NCBI GenBank assembly: GCA_017642885.1 | Contig: JAEPOM010000006.1 | Span: 1 to 64,000 of the forward strand | DNA: 64,000 nt | Origin: Henriciella sp. | GTDB taxonomy: Bacteria > Pseudomonadota > Alphaproteobacteria > Caulobacterales > Hyphomonadaceae | Direction of reading: 5' to 3' | In this document: positions 42,945-52,507 of the stretch, one piece after another | How the letters are laid out: every line of letters starts with the position of its first letter | Position numbering within the stretch: the first letter of the stretch is position 1 | Notes under the pieces: model-generated | What the model was told of the DNA's origin: nothing | The model's database searches: none | Seen by the model: the letters and a program-made list of their open reading frames with translations, nothing else | Program-made: the position numbers and the translations under genes

Positions 42945-45152
42945 CTAATCAACATCATTGGACCCGAGGCCTCCGAGGGTCTTAAGCGCAAATCTGAACT
43001 TGATGGAATCAGTCGGTCCAAGCGTTCGGTCGAGCGCTTCTGATCGCTCGAAAGATACTTCAAATCTTGAGCAATCATCTTCATAGGCGAGGCCGATTGA
43101 CTGACTGATGTCGCGCGGGTCAGACAGCGCCCCGGCGGAATTTACGCGACCAGAAATATCCCGGCTCAGGCCGTATAGGAAATAGTAATTATCGGTGACC
43201 TTGAAGTCAGCGGTTACCTGAATGCCTTCGTCATTGAGACCGGAACTCGTGACGCCACCATCGATTCGATAGTACCGTGCGTTGCCTCGGAAGCGCCAAA
43301 TATTGGTGTTTACGCGCGCATCGATGCGGTTCAGTTTGAAATCATCGTCATCAAGGCGGACGCGCGTCTCGAGGCGAAGAGGGTTACCGAAGTCGGCGGA
43401 GATGCCGGCTACCCAATCTGAGGTGGTCCCGTCCAGATTTGAACCAACATCGAATACTGGGTCGCTCATATCGCGCCAACGCCGTCCACCCAAAGCCGAG
43501 ATTGACATCCCGTTCTTCCAACGGGCGGTGATCGAAGTTCCTAGGGATGCCTTGCTCCCGCCTTCATACGTATCGAATCCGGAAGCGGCATTCGCTTCGA
43601 ACAAGGAAGACTCATCCAGTTCATAAAACAGGCTATCTTCGATCGGAATATCCGGGTTATTGGCACCAGACGTTCCGTACGCGACCATCGCTTCGGGTTC
43701 GACGATCAGATCGACAACCTTACCCGGTCGGTAAAGGGGATATGAAATCCGCGAGCCGATTGTGGCGACCCCACGAGACACTTCTCCGACGCCGCTCGGG
43801 GTGTCATCAAGTTGGTAATAGTCAAAACGGCTCTCAGCGAATGGGTTCAATAGAACCCCGCCTGGCAGCACCCGGTTGGCATTCCATTCCACGCCGCCGG
43901 ATGCGCGATAGCTGTCGACACCAAGCTCCCGTTCCAGAATGGCCGTCGAACCGGATAGAGCAACAGTGCCATACTTGCCGTAGTCGATCAGTTTTTCACC
44001 AAACATGAGCGGAAGAGCGCGGGGCAGGCGCGCATCTGAGTCATTGTCGCGATTGGTCTCGAACGTCAAAATTGAACTGTCGAAGTACCAATCCTGCGCT
44101 TGCGCCTGCGTGTAGAGCTGATTGAGAAGATAGCGAGGCTGTCCAGCATAGAGTCCGCGATCGCTATTCTCGCCTTCTATATCATAGCGCCGTGTGTAAA
44201 GGTCATCGCTGACCTGCTCGATCGCGAATCCCCAGCTCCAACCCGGGCGAATTTCAAAACCGCCTTCGGCAAAGATATGGCCGCGGAGCTCTTTTTCGCC
44301 GAACTTTTCGCCGTCTGAGTCGAATTCCTGTTCTTCCGTCAGGCTGAAATCGGCTTGCACAGAGCCGGACCAGAACCGCTTGCGATATTGTACTTCCAGC
44401 AACGGATTAACATTGGCCATGATACGCGGCGAAATCGTCAGATCTTGATAAGGAGAAATCGCCCAATAGTAGGGCTGCTGATAATACACGCCGAGTTTTG
44501 ATGACGATCCGAAATCCGGCGGCAACAGCCCGGACCGACGCTCTGAACTCGGGTCAGGATGCGCGAAATAGGGGAGATAGAGGACAGGAAGTCCTGCGAT
44601 CTCCAAAACCGCATCCCGGTAGGACATCATTTCGGTCTGATCGTCCAATACGGCGCGGCGCGCTCGAATGGCCCAGGTCGGTCGATCGTTTTCGTCGCAG
44701 ACTTCGCAAGATGTATAAACGATCTTTTCGAGCGCATTGTAGCCTTCTGAAGATCGAACCGCAGATTCGGCAACCGCGACACCACCTTCCGGCGTGCGCG
44801 TAGAGAAACCGATGGCATAGCCGTCGACGAGGTTGCTGCTGGTCTCGATTTCATTTGCGAAGGATTCGCTGCCATCCGCATCGATAACGACGACATTTCC
44901 CATCGCTCGGACACGATCTGTATCGCGGAAGTAGATAAGGCGGTCAGCTCTTAGAATGCGACCTTCATACTTCGCCTCAACATTGCCTTCGGCGATGACG
45001 GTGTTGTCGGCCTCGCTGACGAAGATATTGTCGGCATCAAGAACGACTTTTGGTTGCTCAACGGTGATTGGCGTAGCCGTATCCTGAGCATTCGCAAGAC
45101 CAGTTTGGGCGAGAGCCGCCGCAAAAAGCAGGAAACTGGTCCATTTGTGCAT
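42945..45152 (-). CDS. lptD: LPS-assembly protein LptD
   Basis: LptD is the outer-membrane beta-barrel that inserts lipopolysaccharide. The 735-residue product has a signal peptide ending near residue 23 (TGLANAQ), the N-terminal OstA jellyroll (VVLDADNIFVSEADNTVIAEG), and a large barrel domain with the conserved VLYLPYFAHPDPSSERRSG region. The cysteine pairing used in E. coli is not easily mapped. It is the first gene of the operon. In many alphaproteobacteria lptF and lptG come just before it, but they are absent here. Confidence 0.95.
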   Translation of the reverse strand: MHKWTSFLLFAAALAQTGLANAQDTATPITVEQPKVVLDADNIFVSEADNTVIAEGNVEAKYEGRILRADRLIYFRDTDRVRAMGNVVVIDADGSESFANEIETSSNLVDGYAIGFSTRTPEGGVAVAESAVRSSEGYNALEKIVYTSCEVCDENDRPTWAIRARRAVLDDQTEMMSYRDAVLEIAGLPVLYLPYFAHPDPSSERRSGLLPPDFGSSSKLGVYYQQPYYWAISPYQDLTISPRIMANVNPLLEVQYRKRFWSGSVQADFSLTEEQEFDSDGEKFGEKELRGHIFAEGGFEIRPGWSWGFAIEQVSDDLYTRRYDIEGENSDRGLYAGQPRYLLNQLYTQAQAQDWYFDSSILTFETNRDNDSDARLPRALPLMFGEKLIDYGKYGTVALSGSTAILERELGVDSYRASGGVEWNANRVLPGGVLLNPFAESRFDYYQLDDTPSGVGEVSRGVATIGSRISYPLYRPGKVVDLIVEPEAMVAYGTSGANNPDIPIEDSLFYELDESSLFEANAASGFDTYEGGSKASLGTSITARWKNGMSISALGGRRWRDMSDPVFDVGSNLDGTTSDWVAGISADFGNPLRLETRVRLDDDDFKLNRIDARVNTNIWRFRGNARYYRIDGGVTSSGLNDEGIQVTADFKVTDNYYFLYGLSRDISGRVNSAGALSDPRDISQSIGLAYEDDCSRFEVSFERSEALDRTLGPTDSIKFRFALKTLGGLGSNDVD

Positions 45153-45268
45153 TCTGCGACTCCGAACTCCTTGGTCCTAAGTCGCATACGCTCTGCCTAT
45201 GCCAGCGTCTAGCCGCTGCTCCAGCTTAGCGCGTGAAATAACAGTCAGTTGTGTCTTTGCTGCGTCTG

Positions 45269-46342
45269 TCAGGATGTGGAGAGCGATGCCAGTCCACCTG
45301 GATACGTAGTCGCTCGCCCCGAAAGTTCGAGCTCGACTAGAATGGCGGCGCAGCGATGTTCGCCGACTTGTGCGGTGAGCGCGATTTCCTCGATCGAAAC
45401 AGGCGTTTGTGAGAGTACGGTTTCAACGCGCGATATTTGCGCCGGCGGGATGTCAGTATGGTCGTCATGTTCCTCGAAATAGTCAGGCGGTGGAGGTGCG
45501 TTTAACTCCCGATGCGAAGGGCTATTCAAAACTTCCAAAACGTCTTCAGCGTTCCGCACCAAGATCGCGCCATCTCTCAGAAGTCGATTGGTGCCAGCGT
45601 ACCGTGGGTCCAGCGGCGAGCCGGGAACCGCCATCACGTCCCGGTTCTGCTCCAGCGCAGTGCGCGCGGATATCAGTGAGCCTGATCGTTCCGCCGCTTC
45701 CACAAGAAGAACGGCACCTGATATCCCGGTAACAATCCGATTGCGCCTCGGGAAATCGCGCGCTGTTGCCCGGTATCCGACCGCACTTTCTGAGATCAGC
45801 AGGCCGTTCTCGGCAATCAGCTGGTATAGCCGCTCGTGTTGCGGCGGATAGATGTGGTCGATGCCGCCGGCGAGGACCGCCACGGTGCCACCTTCCAAAG
45901 CTGCGGCGTGGGCCTCTCCATCGATCCCGCGTGCGAGACCTGACACAATCACGATTCCTGCTTCCGAGAGGTCGCGAGCAATATCGCGTGCAAGTTTTCG
46001 TCCGGCTGCCGACGCCTCACGCGCGCCCACAATGGCAACACAGGTGCGGCTGGCGAGGGCCGGAGTTCCTAATGTCGATAGGACAGCAGGTGGGGGTGCG
46101 AGGTGGCCTAACAGATTTGGATAGTCCGCATCATCTGCGCGAAGGATTGCGCCGCCCATCGCACGTGTAGTTTCAAACTCCTTTTCAATCTCGAAGCGCC
46201 CTGGGATGGTGTGCTTTTTGAGACCGCTGGATAAACCGGGAAGGGCGGCCAATGCGGCTTTGGCTGAGCCAAAGCGCGCCAGGAGTTGGAAGAAAGTGAC
46301 GGGACCAATGCGCGGCGTGCGCGCTAGTTGTAGCCAGTCCAA
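45269..46342 (-). CDS. dprA: DNA-processing protein DprA
   Basis: DprA binds incoming single-stranded DNA and loads RecA during natural transformation. The 357-residue product has a SAM-like N-terminal part (LDWLQLARTPRIGPVTFFQLL), the Rossmann domain with VAIVGAREASAAGRKLA and SGLARGIDGEAHAAAL, VPGSPLDPRYAGTNRLLRDG, and a C-terminal winged helix. The only plausible start is TTG at 46342; an in-frame stop lies 48 bases upstream. It follows plsY in the common alphaproteobacterial order, but topA and rnr, the usual next genes, are 15 kb away. Confidence 0.95.
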   Translation of the reverse strand: MDWLQLARTPRIGPVTFFQLLARFGSAKAALAALPGLSSGLKKHTIPGRFEIEKEFETTRAMGGAILRADDADYPNLLGHLAPPPAVLSTLGTPALASRTCVAIVGAREASAAGRKLARDIARDLSEAGIVIVSGLARGIDGEAHAAALEGGTVAVLAGGIDHIYPPQHERLYQLIAENGLLISESAVGYRATARDFPRRNRIVTGISGAVLLVEAAERSGSLISARTALEQNRDVMAVPGSPLDPRYAGTNRLLRDGAILVRNAEDVLEVLNSPSHRELNAPPPPDYFEEHDDHTDIPPAQISRVETVLSQTPVSIEEIALTAQVGEHRCAAILVELELSGRATTYPGGLASLSTS

Positions 46343-46377
46343 GGTCTTCGAGTGATCTGGTCCCCCAGATTGAAGCG

Positions 46378-46974
46378 CTATTTCGATTTACTCCCGAATT
46401 TTGGCTCCGTCCCGCTGAGCAAACGTTTGATGTTTTCGCGATGAGTCCAGAAGACCAGGACACTCAAGCCCAGAAGCAGAAAAGTTGCAAACTGCGTTTC
46501 GCCGAGAAGAAAAGCACCCAGCGGTACGAACGCTGCTGCTGTCAGTGCTGCGAGCGACGAAATCCGGGTTACCGCAAACAAGATCAGCCAGATCGGCGCC
46601 CCGACGGCGAGTGCCAACGGCGATGCAAAGACGAGGAGGCCAGCATAAGTGGCCACGCCCTTTCCACCCTTGAAGCCCAGCCAGATGGGATAGCAATGCC
46701 CGACAAATGCGAACGCCCCGGCCACCAGGCCGACATTACGCTCTCCGGATATGCTGGCGATCAGCAGGACCGCTAATCCAGCCTTGAAACTATCGAGAAG
46801 GAGTGTCGCAAATGCGAGGTCTTTTCGACCGGTCCGTAAGACATTTGTGGCGCCGATATTTCCGGAACCCACTTGTCTGATATCACCTAGGCCGGCCATC
46901 CGGGTGATCAGCAGGCCAAATGGAATAGACCCCAACAAATATCCGGCAAACGCCGCGATGATGAACCAGTGCAT
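46378..46974 (-). CDS. plsY: Glycerol-3-phosphate acyltransferase PlsY
   Basis: PlsY transfers acyl groups from acyl-phosphate to glycerol-3-phosphate, the first step of phospholipid synthesis, in the inner membrane. The 198-residue product has five membrane segments and the three conserved loops: GSIPFGLLITRMAGLGDIR with GSGNIGATNVLR, then LGFKGGKGVATYAG, and the C-terminal THRENIKRLLSGTEPKFG. It ends 35 bases before the dprA start on the same strand. Confidence 0.96.
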   Translation of the reverse strand: MHWFIIAAFAGYLLGSIPFGLLITRMAGLGDIRQVGSGNIGATNVLRTGRKDLAFATLLLDSFKAGLAVLLIASISGERNVGLVAGAFAFVGHCYPIWLGFKGGKGVATYAGLLVFASPLALAVGAPIWLILFAVTRISSLAALTAAAFVPLGAFLLGETQFATFLLLGLSVLVFWTHRENIKRLLSGTEPKFGSKSK

Positions 46975-47140
46975 GAAACCCTCTTATCGCCGCTGCTTAT
47001 GGGATGCATCGCGAGAAGGCGTCAACAGTGCAAATACGGTCGAGAAAACGGGGCGATGGATCAAATACTGTTAAAAACCAACGTATAAGCGTGTAATTCC
47101 TAAGGTTTGTTCTGAGGTGGCATCGGTGCCGACCGGTGCG

Positions 47141-48340
47141 CTATATTCGTGAGAGAATGTTGAGTTTGTGCATGGTTTCGGCGCTTAGATAGCCAATCTC
47201 TAGCCCGTTTTCAGCTTGGAATTGTTCCAGAGCGGATTGCGTTTGAGGGCCGTGTATCCCGTCCTGCGCGGCAAAGAACCCCGCTTCAGACAGCGCTGCC
47301 TGGGCTGCCAGCACAGTGGTTTGAGACTTGGCTTGCGGACATTCGGAGGACGCACAATGAATAGGCGTGACCTGGAGAGCCCGCACCGATTCCAGCGTCA
47401 TATATCCTCGCGAAAGGGCGTTATCGCGCTGGAACTGTTCCATCGCACCCTGTGTTTCAGGACCATAGATCCCGTCAATCCTGATCTTGTAGCCTCGTTC
47501 GACCAACGCGCTTTGTAGTTTTCGCACGGTTTCTCGACTAGCAAACTGATCGCAGAGTATTTCAGCCTGTATGATCTGCGAAGCGGCTATCAGGACCGTC
47601 TGTTCCACATCCGCATAGGTCGCAGGGATCGTTTCGACCTCAACCCGCGCAGCGGTTAGCTGTTTCTCGAATGGCACAGAAGCAAACTCGGCAGCCAAGG
47701 AGGTTTTACGGGCGAATGCAGGCCGTTGCACAACTTGGCGAGCGACCCGCTCGTAGCGCGCAGGAATGGTTTTTGTTTCTGTTCTCGGTGGAGCGATCAT
47801 TCTAGTATGGTGAACGATCCGTTTCTTTGCCGGAATCACCACTTTGCACCGAATTTCGGCTATCTGCTGTGTCGCGGTATCTGTATTATTTACTGCAGAT
47901 TGCGCCGTTCCGTGACCGTATAAACCTTTACAGCTTTTCCAAACGTCTTTTGCGTCTTCTACCTCGACCGTTTCGGTCCAGGTTTCGTATATAGCCGGGG
48001 TTTTAACCACCACTTCATGGGCAGGTTCGACGAGAATATCCTCGAATTTCAATGCGTAAGTGGGCGAGACCGTTTGATACGCGAGTTGGGCATCCTTAAC
48101 CATAACGCGCACGCGGCCCTGCTCCAAAGCTGCCGGAATGTGGCGCGTTCGCTCAAAACCAGGATGAACCAATACTCGTTGAGATTTCGATTCATACAAT
48201 TCGGGCGTTATCGCGTTGGCAAAGCAACGTTTTTCGGGGTCTGGAGTGAAAGTGGGCGCCGTCGGAATAGCGTGAGCCATTCCTGTTGTCGCCACCAGCA
48301 TTAGCGCGATACCCAAAAATTGCCGAATACGTCTCAGCAT
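47141..48340 (-). CDS. Exported protein with repeated PAxY motifs and two peptidoglycan-binding domains
   Basis: The 399-residue product has a signal peptide (MLRRIRQFLGIALMLVATTG, cleavage after AHA at 24), which decides the start at 48340. Residues 45-255 carry recurring short beta-like units of the form PAxYxxVxxxVxV, for example TPAIYETWTETVEV (114-127), TIPARYERVARQVV (191-204) and TIPATYADVEQTVL (237-250). Two PG_binding_1 domains follow, about residues 272-325 (LQSALVERGYKIRIDGIYG) and 340-395. It is probably periplasmic, anchored to peptidoglycan. No enzyme domain is visible, so its role is unknown. Confidence 0.82.
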   Translation of the reverse strand: MLRRIRQFLGIALMLVATTGMAHAIPTAPTFTPDPEKRCFANAITPELYESKSQRVLVHPGFERTRHIPAALEQGRVRVMVKDAQLAYQTVSPTYALKFEDILVEPAHEVVVKTPAIYETWTETVEVEDAKDVWKSCKGLYGHGTAQSAVNNTDTATQQIAEIRCKVVIPAKKRIVHHTRMIAPPRTETKTIPARYERVARQVVQRPAFARKTSLAAEFASVPFEKQLTAARVEVETIPATYADVEQTVLIAASQIIQAEILCDQFASRETVRKLQSALVERGYKIRIDGIYGPETQGAMEQFQRDNALSRGYMTLESVRALQVTPIHCASSECPQAKSQTTVLAAQAALSEAGFFAAQDGIHGPQTQSALEQFQAENGLEIGYLSAETMHKLNILSRI

Positions 48341-48554
48341 CTGAACCCCGTCATTCAGATGGAAGTTAACGGGGCGGTGTTTCTGACTGGTCAAGCAAAT
48401 AGATCAAAATCGTCAGAAGCGGGCGTTCGAACGGATTTGTGAGGAAACTGGCCGGTGTGTGCAATTTCTCGCTGAAAACATTACCAATATGTTGAGAATC
48501 TCGTTTGACTTGCCAAAGCGCATCTGTCCTAATCTCATAGAACACACGATAATC

Positions 48555-48566
48555 GCACATTTGTGC
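48555..48566. promoter_or_regulatory. Inverted repeat upstream of the TetR gene, candidate operator
   Basis: GCACA-TT-TGTGC is a perfect five-base dyad 15 bases ahead of the TetR-family start codon. Its position fits an autoregulatory operator, though TetR sites are often longer; the flanks TC and AA do not extend the symmetry. Confidence 0.4.
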
Positions 48567-48581
48567 AATAAGGCTGTACGT

Positions 48582-49175
48582 ATGTCCAATACCTCAGAGC
48601 AGCGTAAGCCGGGTCCGCGAGGAGCCAATAGAGAACGGATTCTTCGGGCAGCGCTGGACATAATTTCTAAGCGCGGCGTCGACAAAGTCACTCACCGAGC
48701 TGTCGCTGCCGTCGCAGGCGTCTCGCCGGGCACCACGACTTATCATTTTGCCACACGCGAAGATCTCGTGCGGGATGCATTTTCACTCTACATCGACGAC
48801 TATCAGCGAACGTTGGTGGAGACGCTTACGCACAGACCGGTTCAATCCCGAGACGATTTCATCCGATTCCTTGGCGGTATGACGACCCTCAATCCCCAGC
48901 AATCGGGTTTGGAAGCGATAGAGTACGAGATGGTTCTGTTTGCTGGCCGCGATGAGGCGATGCGGATGCGTGTCGCAGCGTGGTCGCGTACGCTCGAAAG
49001 CTGGTTGTCTGATCCGTTGGAACGACTTGGCGCCAGTCGACCTTTGGAGGCGGCCAGGATGTTGGTGGCCATGTCGCGTGGGAGTGAGTTCGAAGTACTT
49101 TCGCGGAGCCAAGAGATACATCGCGACCAATTTGCCGCGCGTCTAAGCGCTCTTCTGGACGCTGTGCTGCGTTAA
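48582..49175 (+). CDS. TetR family transcriptional regulator
   Basis: The 197-residue product has an N-terminal TetR helix-turn-helix ([40 protein letters not shown] split over residues 17-55) and a helical ligand-binding domain. The start at MSNTSEQRK (48582) is preferred; an in-frame ATG 123 bases upstream would add a stretch unlike the family. It is divergent from the peptidoglycan-binding gene by 240 bases and convergent with ruvX by four. It may regulate that neighbour, itself, or both through the GCACA/TGTGC dyad. The ligand is unknown. Confidence 0.88.
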   Translation: MSNTSEQRKPGPRGANRERILRAALDIISKRGVDKVTHRAVAAVAGVSPGTTTYHFATREDLVRDAFSLYIDDYQRTLVETLTHRPVQSRDDFIRFLGGMTTLNPQQSGLEAIEYEMVLFAGRDEAMRMRVAAWSRTLESWLSDPLERLGASRPLEAARMLVAMSRGSEFEVLSRSQEIHRDQFAARLSALLDAVLR

Positions 49176-49633
49176 TCGATCGAGTTTGCGAGACGATCCA
49201 ATGCGGTTTGTAGAATAATCGCTGCTGCGGACGCATCCAGCGTTTCAGCGCGGCGCGCCCGGGTCATATCTGCAGCGAGCATTACACGTTCCGCTTCAGC
49301 ACTTGATAGACGTTCATCCTGAAAAGCGAGCGGAATATCGCGATGCTTCAGCAAATTATACACGAGTGCCTTCGCAGCCTGAACGCGCGGACCTGAGCTA
49401 CCGTCAAGGTTTAGAGGCAGGCCTACAATCAGTCCGACGCAGGCGCGGTCATCATACAGATCGAACAATCGATCTAGGGCGGGGCGGAGCTTTTTACCTC
49501 GGTTGATGATTTCAATCGGGCTGGCAATCATCCGCAGACCATCGCTCGCAGCCACGCCAATCGAGCGAGCGCCGGGATCGATCCCGAGCAGGGGGCCTTT
49601 TTGAGGCAGGTCGGTGAGGTTCAGTTCAGGCAT
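49172..49633 (-). CDS. ruvX: Putative pre-16S rRNA nuclease (RuvX/YqgF family)
   Basis: RuvX is an RNase H-fold nuclease needed for 16S rRNA 5' end processing. The 153-residue product carries [19 protein letters not shown] with the first catalytic aspartate, [18 protein letters not shown], and [13 protein letters not shown]. The start at [10 protein letters not shown] (49633) is chosen because the in-frame upstream extension does not match the family and would cover the gatC start. It is divergent from gatC with about 60 bases between starts. Confidence 0.93.
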   Translation of the reverse strand: MPELNLTDLPQKGPLLGIDPGARSIGVAASDGLRMIASPIEIINRGKKLRPALDRLFDLYDDRACVGLIVGLPLNLDGSSGPRVQAAKALVYNLLKHRDIPLAFQDERLSSAEAERVMLAADMTRARRAETLDASAAAIILQTALDRLANSID

Positions 49634-49694
49634 GGGCTTGTCTTCCGCCTCACTCGCGCGTATCGCTGCGCCGGTCAATTGGAGTTGCTGTTCG

Positions 49695-49982
49695 ATGAGC
49701 GTCACAAAAGATGATGTCCGCAAAATTGCCCGTCTGAGCCGCATTGCGGTGCCGGAAGAAAAGATGGATGAGCTCGCTCAAGACTTGAGTGGCATCATGG
49801 GTTGGATCGAGCAACTCAACGAAGTCGACATTGACGGCGTAGAGCCGATGACATCCGTGGTCGCAGCGAAACTCCCCATGCGCGAAGACGTCGTCACTGA
49901 CGGCAATATTCAGGATCAAATCCTGGCAAATGCGCCGAAGTCGGAAGAAGGTTTCTTCGTCGTGCCGAAAGCGGTCGAATAG
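49695..49982 (+). CDS. gatC: Aspartyl/glutamyl-tRNA amidotransferase subunit C
   Basis: GatC stabilises the GatCAB complex that converts Glu-tRNA(Gln) or Asp-tRNA(Asn) to the amide forms. The 95-residue product starts [20 protein letters not shown], typical of the family, and contains [10 protein letters not shown] and MREDVV. The start at 49695 follows GGAG by 12 bases. The frame is open upstream but overlaps ruvX. GatA and GatB follow further right, with other genes between. Confidence 0.95.
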   Translation: MSVTKDDVRKIARLSRIAVPEEKMDELAQDLSGIMGWIEQLNEVDIDGVEPMTSVVAAKLPMREDVVTDGNIQDQILANAPKSEEGFFVVPKAVE

Positions 49983-49985
49983 GCG

Positions 49986-50495
49986 TCAGTTCAGCGATGC
50001 GCTAGACAAGTCGGCATCGGTTTCTGCCTCCGGCTCACTATCACTCTCAGCATCTTCAGCCTTGGTTTTCTCTTCGGCATCCGGATCCCAAGCATAAATC
50101 GCTTTGACGCGGCACGATTGCCTGAGATCCTGTTTATCTAAGCCGAACGCGCTATCGGAGGCAAAGATCCGGTCGCCTTTGCTTAAGCAGCTCGTGAATG
50201 AGTCGATAGCTAGTGACTGCGCCCAGTCGAGATCAAAGCACCCACCGAACGTCTCAATCAGATACCGGTCGCGGCCCTCTCGAATGACGACTGCGCGCTT
50301 GGTCGTTTCTCCAAAACTGTCGATATTGCTGGCAAAGCAAACGCGGTCGACCAACTCACCGCGACGAACATCATTGGCGAAGACTTCGTCGGCGCGGGCC
50401 TGCTCTTTCTCGGCCAGCGCTTCAGGCGATGTGTCGGTAGCGCAGGCGGATAAACCGAATAGAAGGACGGCGACGGCAATACGATGGGTTAGCAT
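49986..50495 (-). CDS. DUF6491-like lipoprotein
   Basis: The 169-residue product has a lipoprotein signal peptide with the lipobox LSAC at about residues 15-18, so the mature protein is anchored by Cys18. The body (VDRVCFASNIDSF, RDRYLIETFGGCFDLDWA, RIFASDSAFG) fits DUF6491, a family of small exported proteins with conserved cysteines and unknown function. The C-terminus is long and acidic (EAEDAESDSEPEAETD). It lies on the opposite strand between gatC and gatA. Confidence 0.82.
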   Translation of the reverse strand: MLTHRIAVAVLLFGLSACATDTSPEALAEKEQARADEVFANDVRRGELVDRVCFASNIDSFGETTKRAVVIREGRDRYLIETFGGCFDLDWAQSLAIDSFTSCLSKGDRIFASDSAFGLDKQDLRQSCRVKAIYAWDPDAEEKTKAEDAESDSEPEAETDADLSSASLN

Positions 50496-50659
50496 AGTAG
50501 CTCCTAATACTAGTTTCGATGGTGCGTCCCTTTGGAAACTAAATCATAGCCCAGATGAATGATCGACAACAAACTGATCAAACTACCGCGATTTAGGCTT
50601 GCTTCGCGGGCCCAAGGCGGCATACGAAAGCGCCAAAATACTTGGACATAGGAGATCGC

Positions 50660-52135
50660 ATGAGCGAGCTCACAAAACTTACTTTAACGGGCGCTCTCGA
50701 AGGGCTTGAAAACGGCGATTTTTCGGCTGTTGAACTGACCCAGGCCTTCGTCGACACGATTGAAGCGTCTAACCAGGCATTGAACGCCTATGTGGTTACG
50801 ACATCCGACCAGGCCCTCTCCATGGCGGCGGACTCAGACGCGCGCCGATCGGCCGGGAAAGCTGGCCGCCTCGATGGCGCGCCGCTCGGGATCAAGGATC
50901 TCTATTGTACCAAGGGCGTTCGCACCACAGCGTGCTCCAATATTCTTGGCGAGTTCACGCCGACCTATGAAAGCACCGTGACGCAAAATCTATGGGACGA
51001 AGGCGCAGTCATGCTCGGCAAGCTCAATATGGACGAGTTTGCGATGGGGTCCTCGAACGAAACATCTCGGTTCGGGCCACCCTCCAATCCCTGGCGCCGG
51101 GGGAGTGGCAATGCAACGCTGACGGCAGGTGGTTCGTCCGGCGGCTCAGCCACAGCCGTTGCAGCGGATCTTTGCCTCGCCGCGACGGCCTCTGATACGG
51201 GCGGCTCTATTCGTCAGCCGGCTGCGTTTACAGGGACCGTCGGGATCAAACCGACTTATGGCCGTGCTTCGCGATATGGCATGGTCGCTTTTGCGAGCTC
51301 ACTTGATCAAGCTGGACCGATCGCAAAGACGGTGACTGATGCCGCTCTGCTGACGGAAATCATGTGTTCCCATGACGCTAAAGATTCCACGTCGCTAAAT
51401 GTCGAGACGCCAGACTGGCTGTCGCACGTCGACAAGGGTGTGAAGGGCATGAAAATCGGAGTGCCGAAAGAGTACCGCGTTGAAGGTATGCCGCAGGAAA
51501 TCGAAGACCTTTGGCAAAAAGGCATTGAATGGCTGAAGGCCATGGGGGCCGAAATCGTCGACGTGTCTCTACCGCACACGAAATATGCTTTGCCAGCCTA
51601 CTACATTGTGGCGCCGGCCGAGGCGTCTTCCAATCTCGCGCGCTATGACGGCATGCGCTACGGTGCCCGCGTCGACGGGGAGAACCTCACAGGCACATAT
51701 GAGGGCACGCGCGCAGGTGGATTTGGCGCTGAAGTTCAACGCCGGCTGATGATTGGCACCTATGTGCTCTCATCTGGATACTATGACGCCTACTATCTCC
51801 GCGCCCAGAAAGTTCGAACGCGTATCCTGCAGGATTTCGAAACGGTCTATGCCGACGTTGACGCGTTGCTGACACCGACCTGCCCAAGCGCAGCCTTCGC
51901 CTATGGCGAAAAAACGGATGACCCGGTGCAGATGTATTTGAACGACATTTTCACGGTCACCGCAAACCTCGCGGGCCTGCCTGGAATCTCAGTGCCAGCT
52001 GGGGTCGACAATGACGGGCTGCCGCTCGGCTTGCAGGTTATCGGCAAAGCCCTGGACGAGGCGACGTGCTTCCAGGTCGCGGGCGCGATTGAGGAGGCTG
52101 CAGGCTTCGTCGCGAAACCAAGCAAATGGTGGTAG
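50660..52135 (+). CDS. gatA: Aspartyl/glutamyl-tRNA amidotransferase subunit A
   Basis: GatA is the amidase subunit that releases ammonia from glutamine for GatB. The 491-residue product has the catalytic lysine in LGIKDLYC, the amidase signature [14 protein letters not shown] with the cis-serine, and the nucleophile serine in [11 protein letters not shown]. The start at MSELTKLT (50660) is chosen for GGAG eight bases upstream; an ATG six codons earlier lacks a site. It is 9 bases ahead of the small membrane gene that precedes gatB. Confidence 0.96.
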   Translation: MSELTKLTLTGALEGLENGDFSAVELTQAFVDTIEASNQALNAYVVTTSDQALSMAADSDARRSAGKAGRLDGAPLGIKDLYCTKGVRTTACSNILGEFTPTYESTVTQNLWDEGAVMLGKLNMDEFAMGSSNETSRFGPPSNPWRRGSGNATLTAGGSSGGSATAVAADLCLAATASDTGGSIRQPAAFTGTVGIKPTYGRASRYGMVAFASSLDQAGPIAKTVTDAALLTEIMCSHDAKDSTSLNVETPDWLSHVDKGVKGMKIGVPKEYRVEGMPQEIEDLWQKGIEWLKAMGAEIVDVSLPHTKYALPAYYIVAPAEASSNLARYDGMRYGARVDGENLTGTYEGTRAGGFGAEVQRRLMIGTYVLSSGYYDAYYLRAQKVRTRILQDFETVYADVDALLTPTCPSAAFAYGEKTDDPVQMYLNDIFTVTANLAGLPGISVPAGVDNDGLPLGLQVIGKALDEATCFQVAGAIEEAAGFVAKPSKWW

Positions 52136-52144
52136 GCTGATCGC

Positions 52145-52507
52145 ATGAGCAGCCGCACGCGCTTCTGGGTTATTCCGACGGTGACGTTCGTCATCAGTTG
52201 CGCCGTCGTGGTGCTAACTGCTTACAATGTGGGCGCAGATCCGTTCCATCCGAGATCGCGGCACATTTGGGCCCTGTCATTGGTCGCTGCCGCTTATGCT
52301 TCCGTTCGGATCGCGATGGTTGTGAACCGTTTTTTTGATGCCCGCGCTGCCGATGATGGTGGGTCCGCGCTGAGCGGTGTTCCTTTCTTCGGCAAAAAGG
52401 ATCATGTGATCGACCGCCGGATGGCAGCGCGCCGTGCGCGGGTTGAAGCGGCGCAGAAGACCAGTAAAGAAACAACGAGTTCAAAAGAGGATGAAGGCGA
52501 TGACTGA
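52145..52507 (+). CDS. Small membrane protein between gatA and gatB
   Basis: The 120-residue product has two transmembrane helices (about residues 8-26 and 41-60) followed by a charged cytoplasmic tail ([21 protein letters not shown], then an acidic end). No family is recognised. It lies nine bases after gatA, and its stop overlaps the gatB start by eight bases, so it is translated from the gat transcript. A similarly placed membrane protein is found between gatA and gatB in relatives, as far as I recall; its function is unknown. Confidence 0.75.
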   Translation: MSSRTRFWVIPTVTFVISCAVVVLTAYNVGADPFHPRSRHIWALSLVAAAYASVRIAMVVNRFFDARAADDGGSALSGVPFFGKKDHVIDRRMAARRARVEAAQKTSKETTSSKEDEGDD

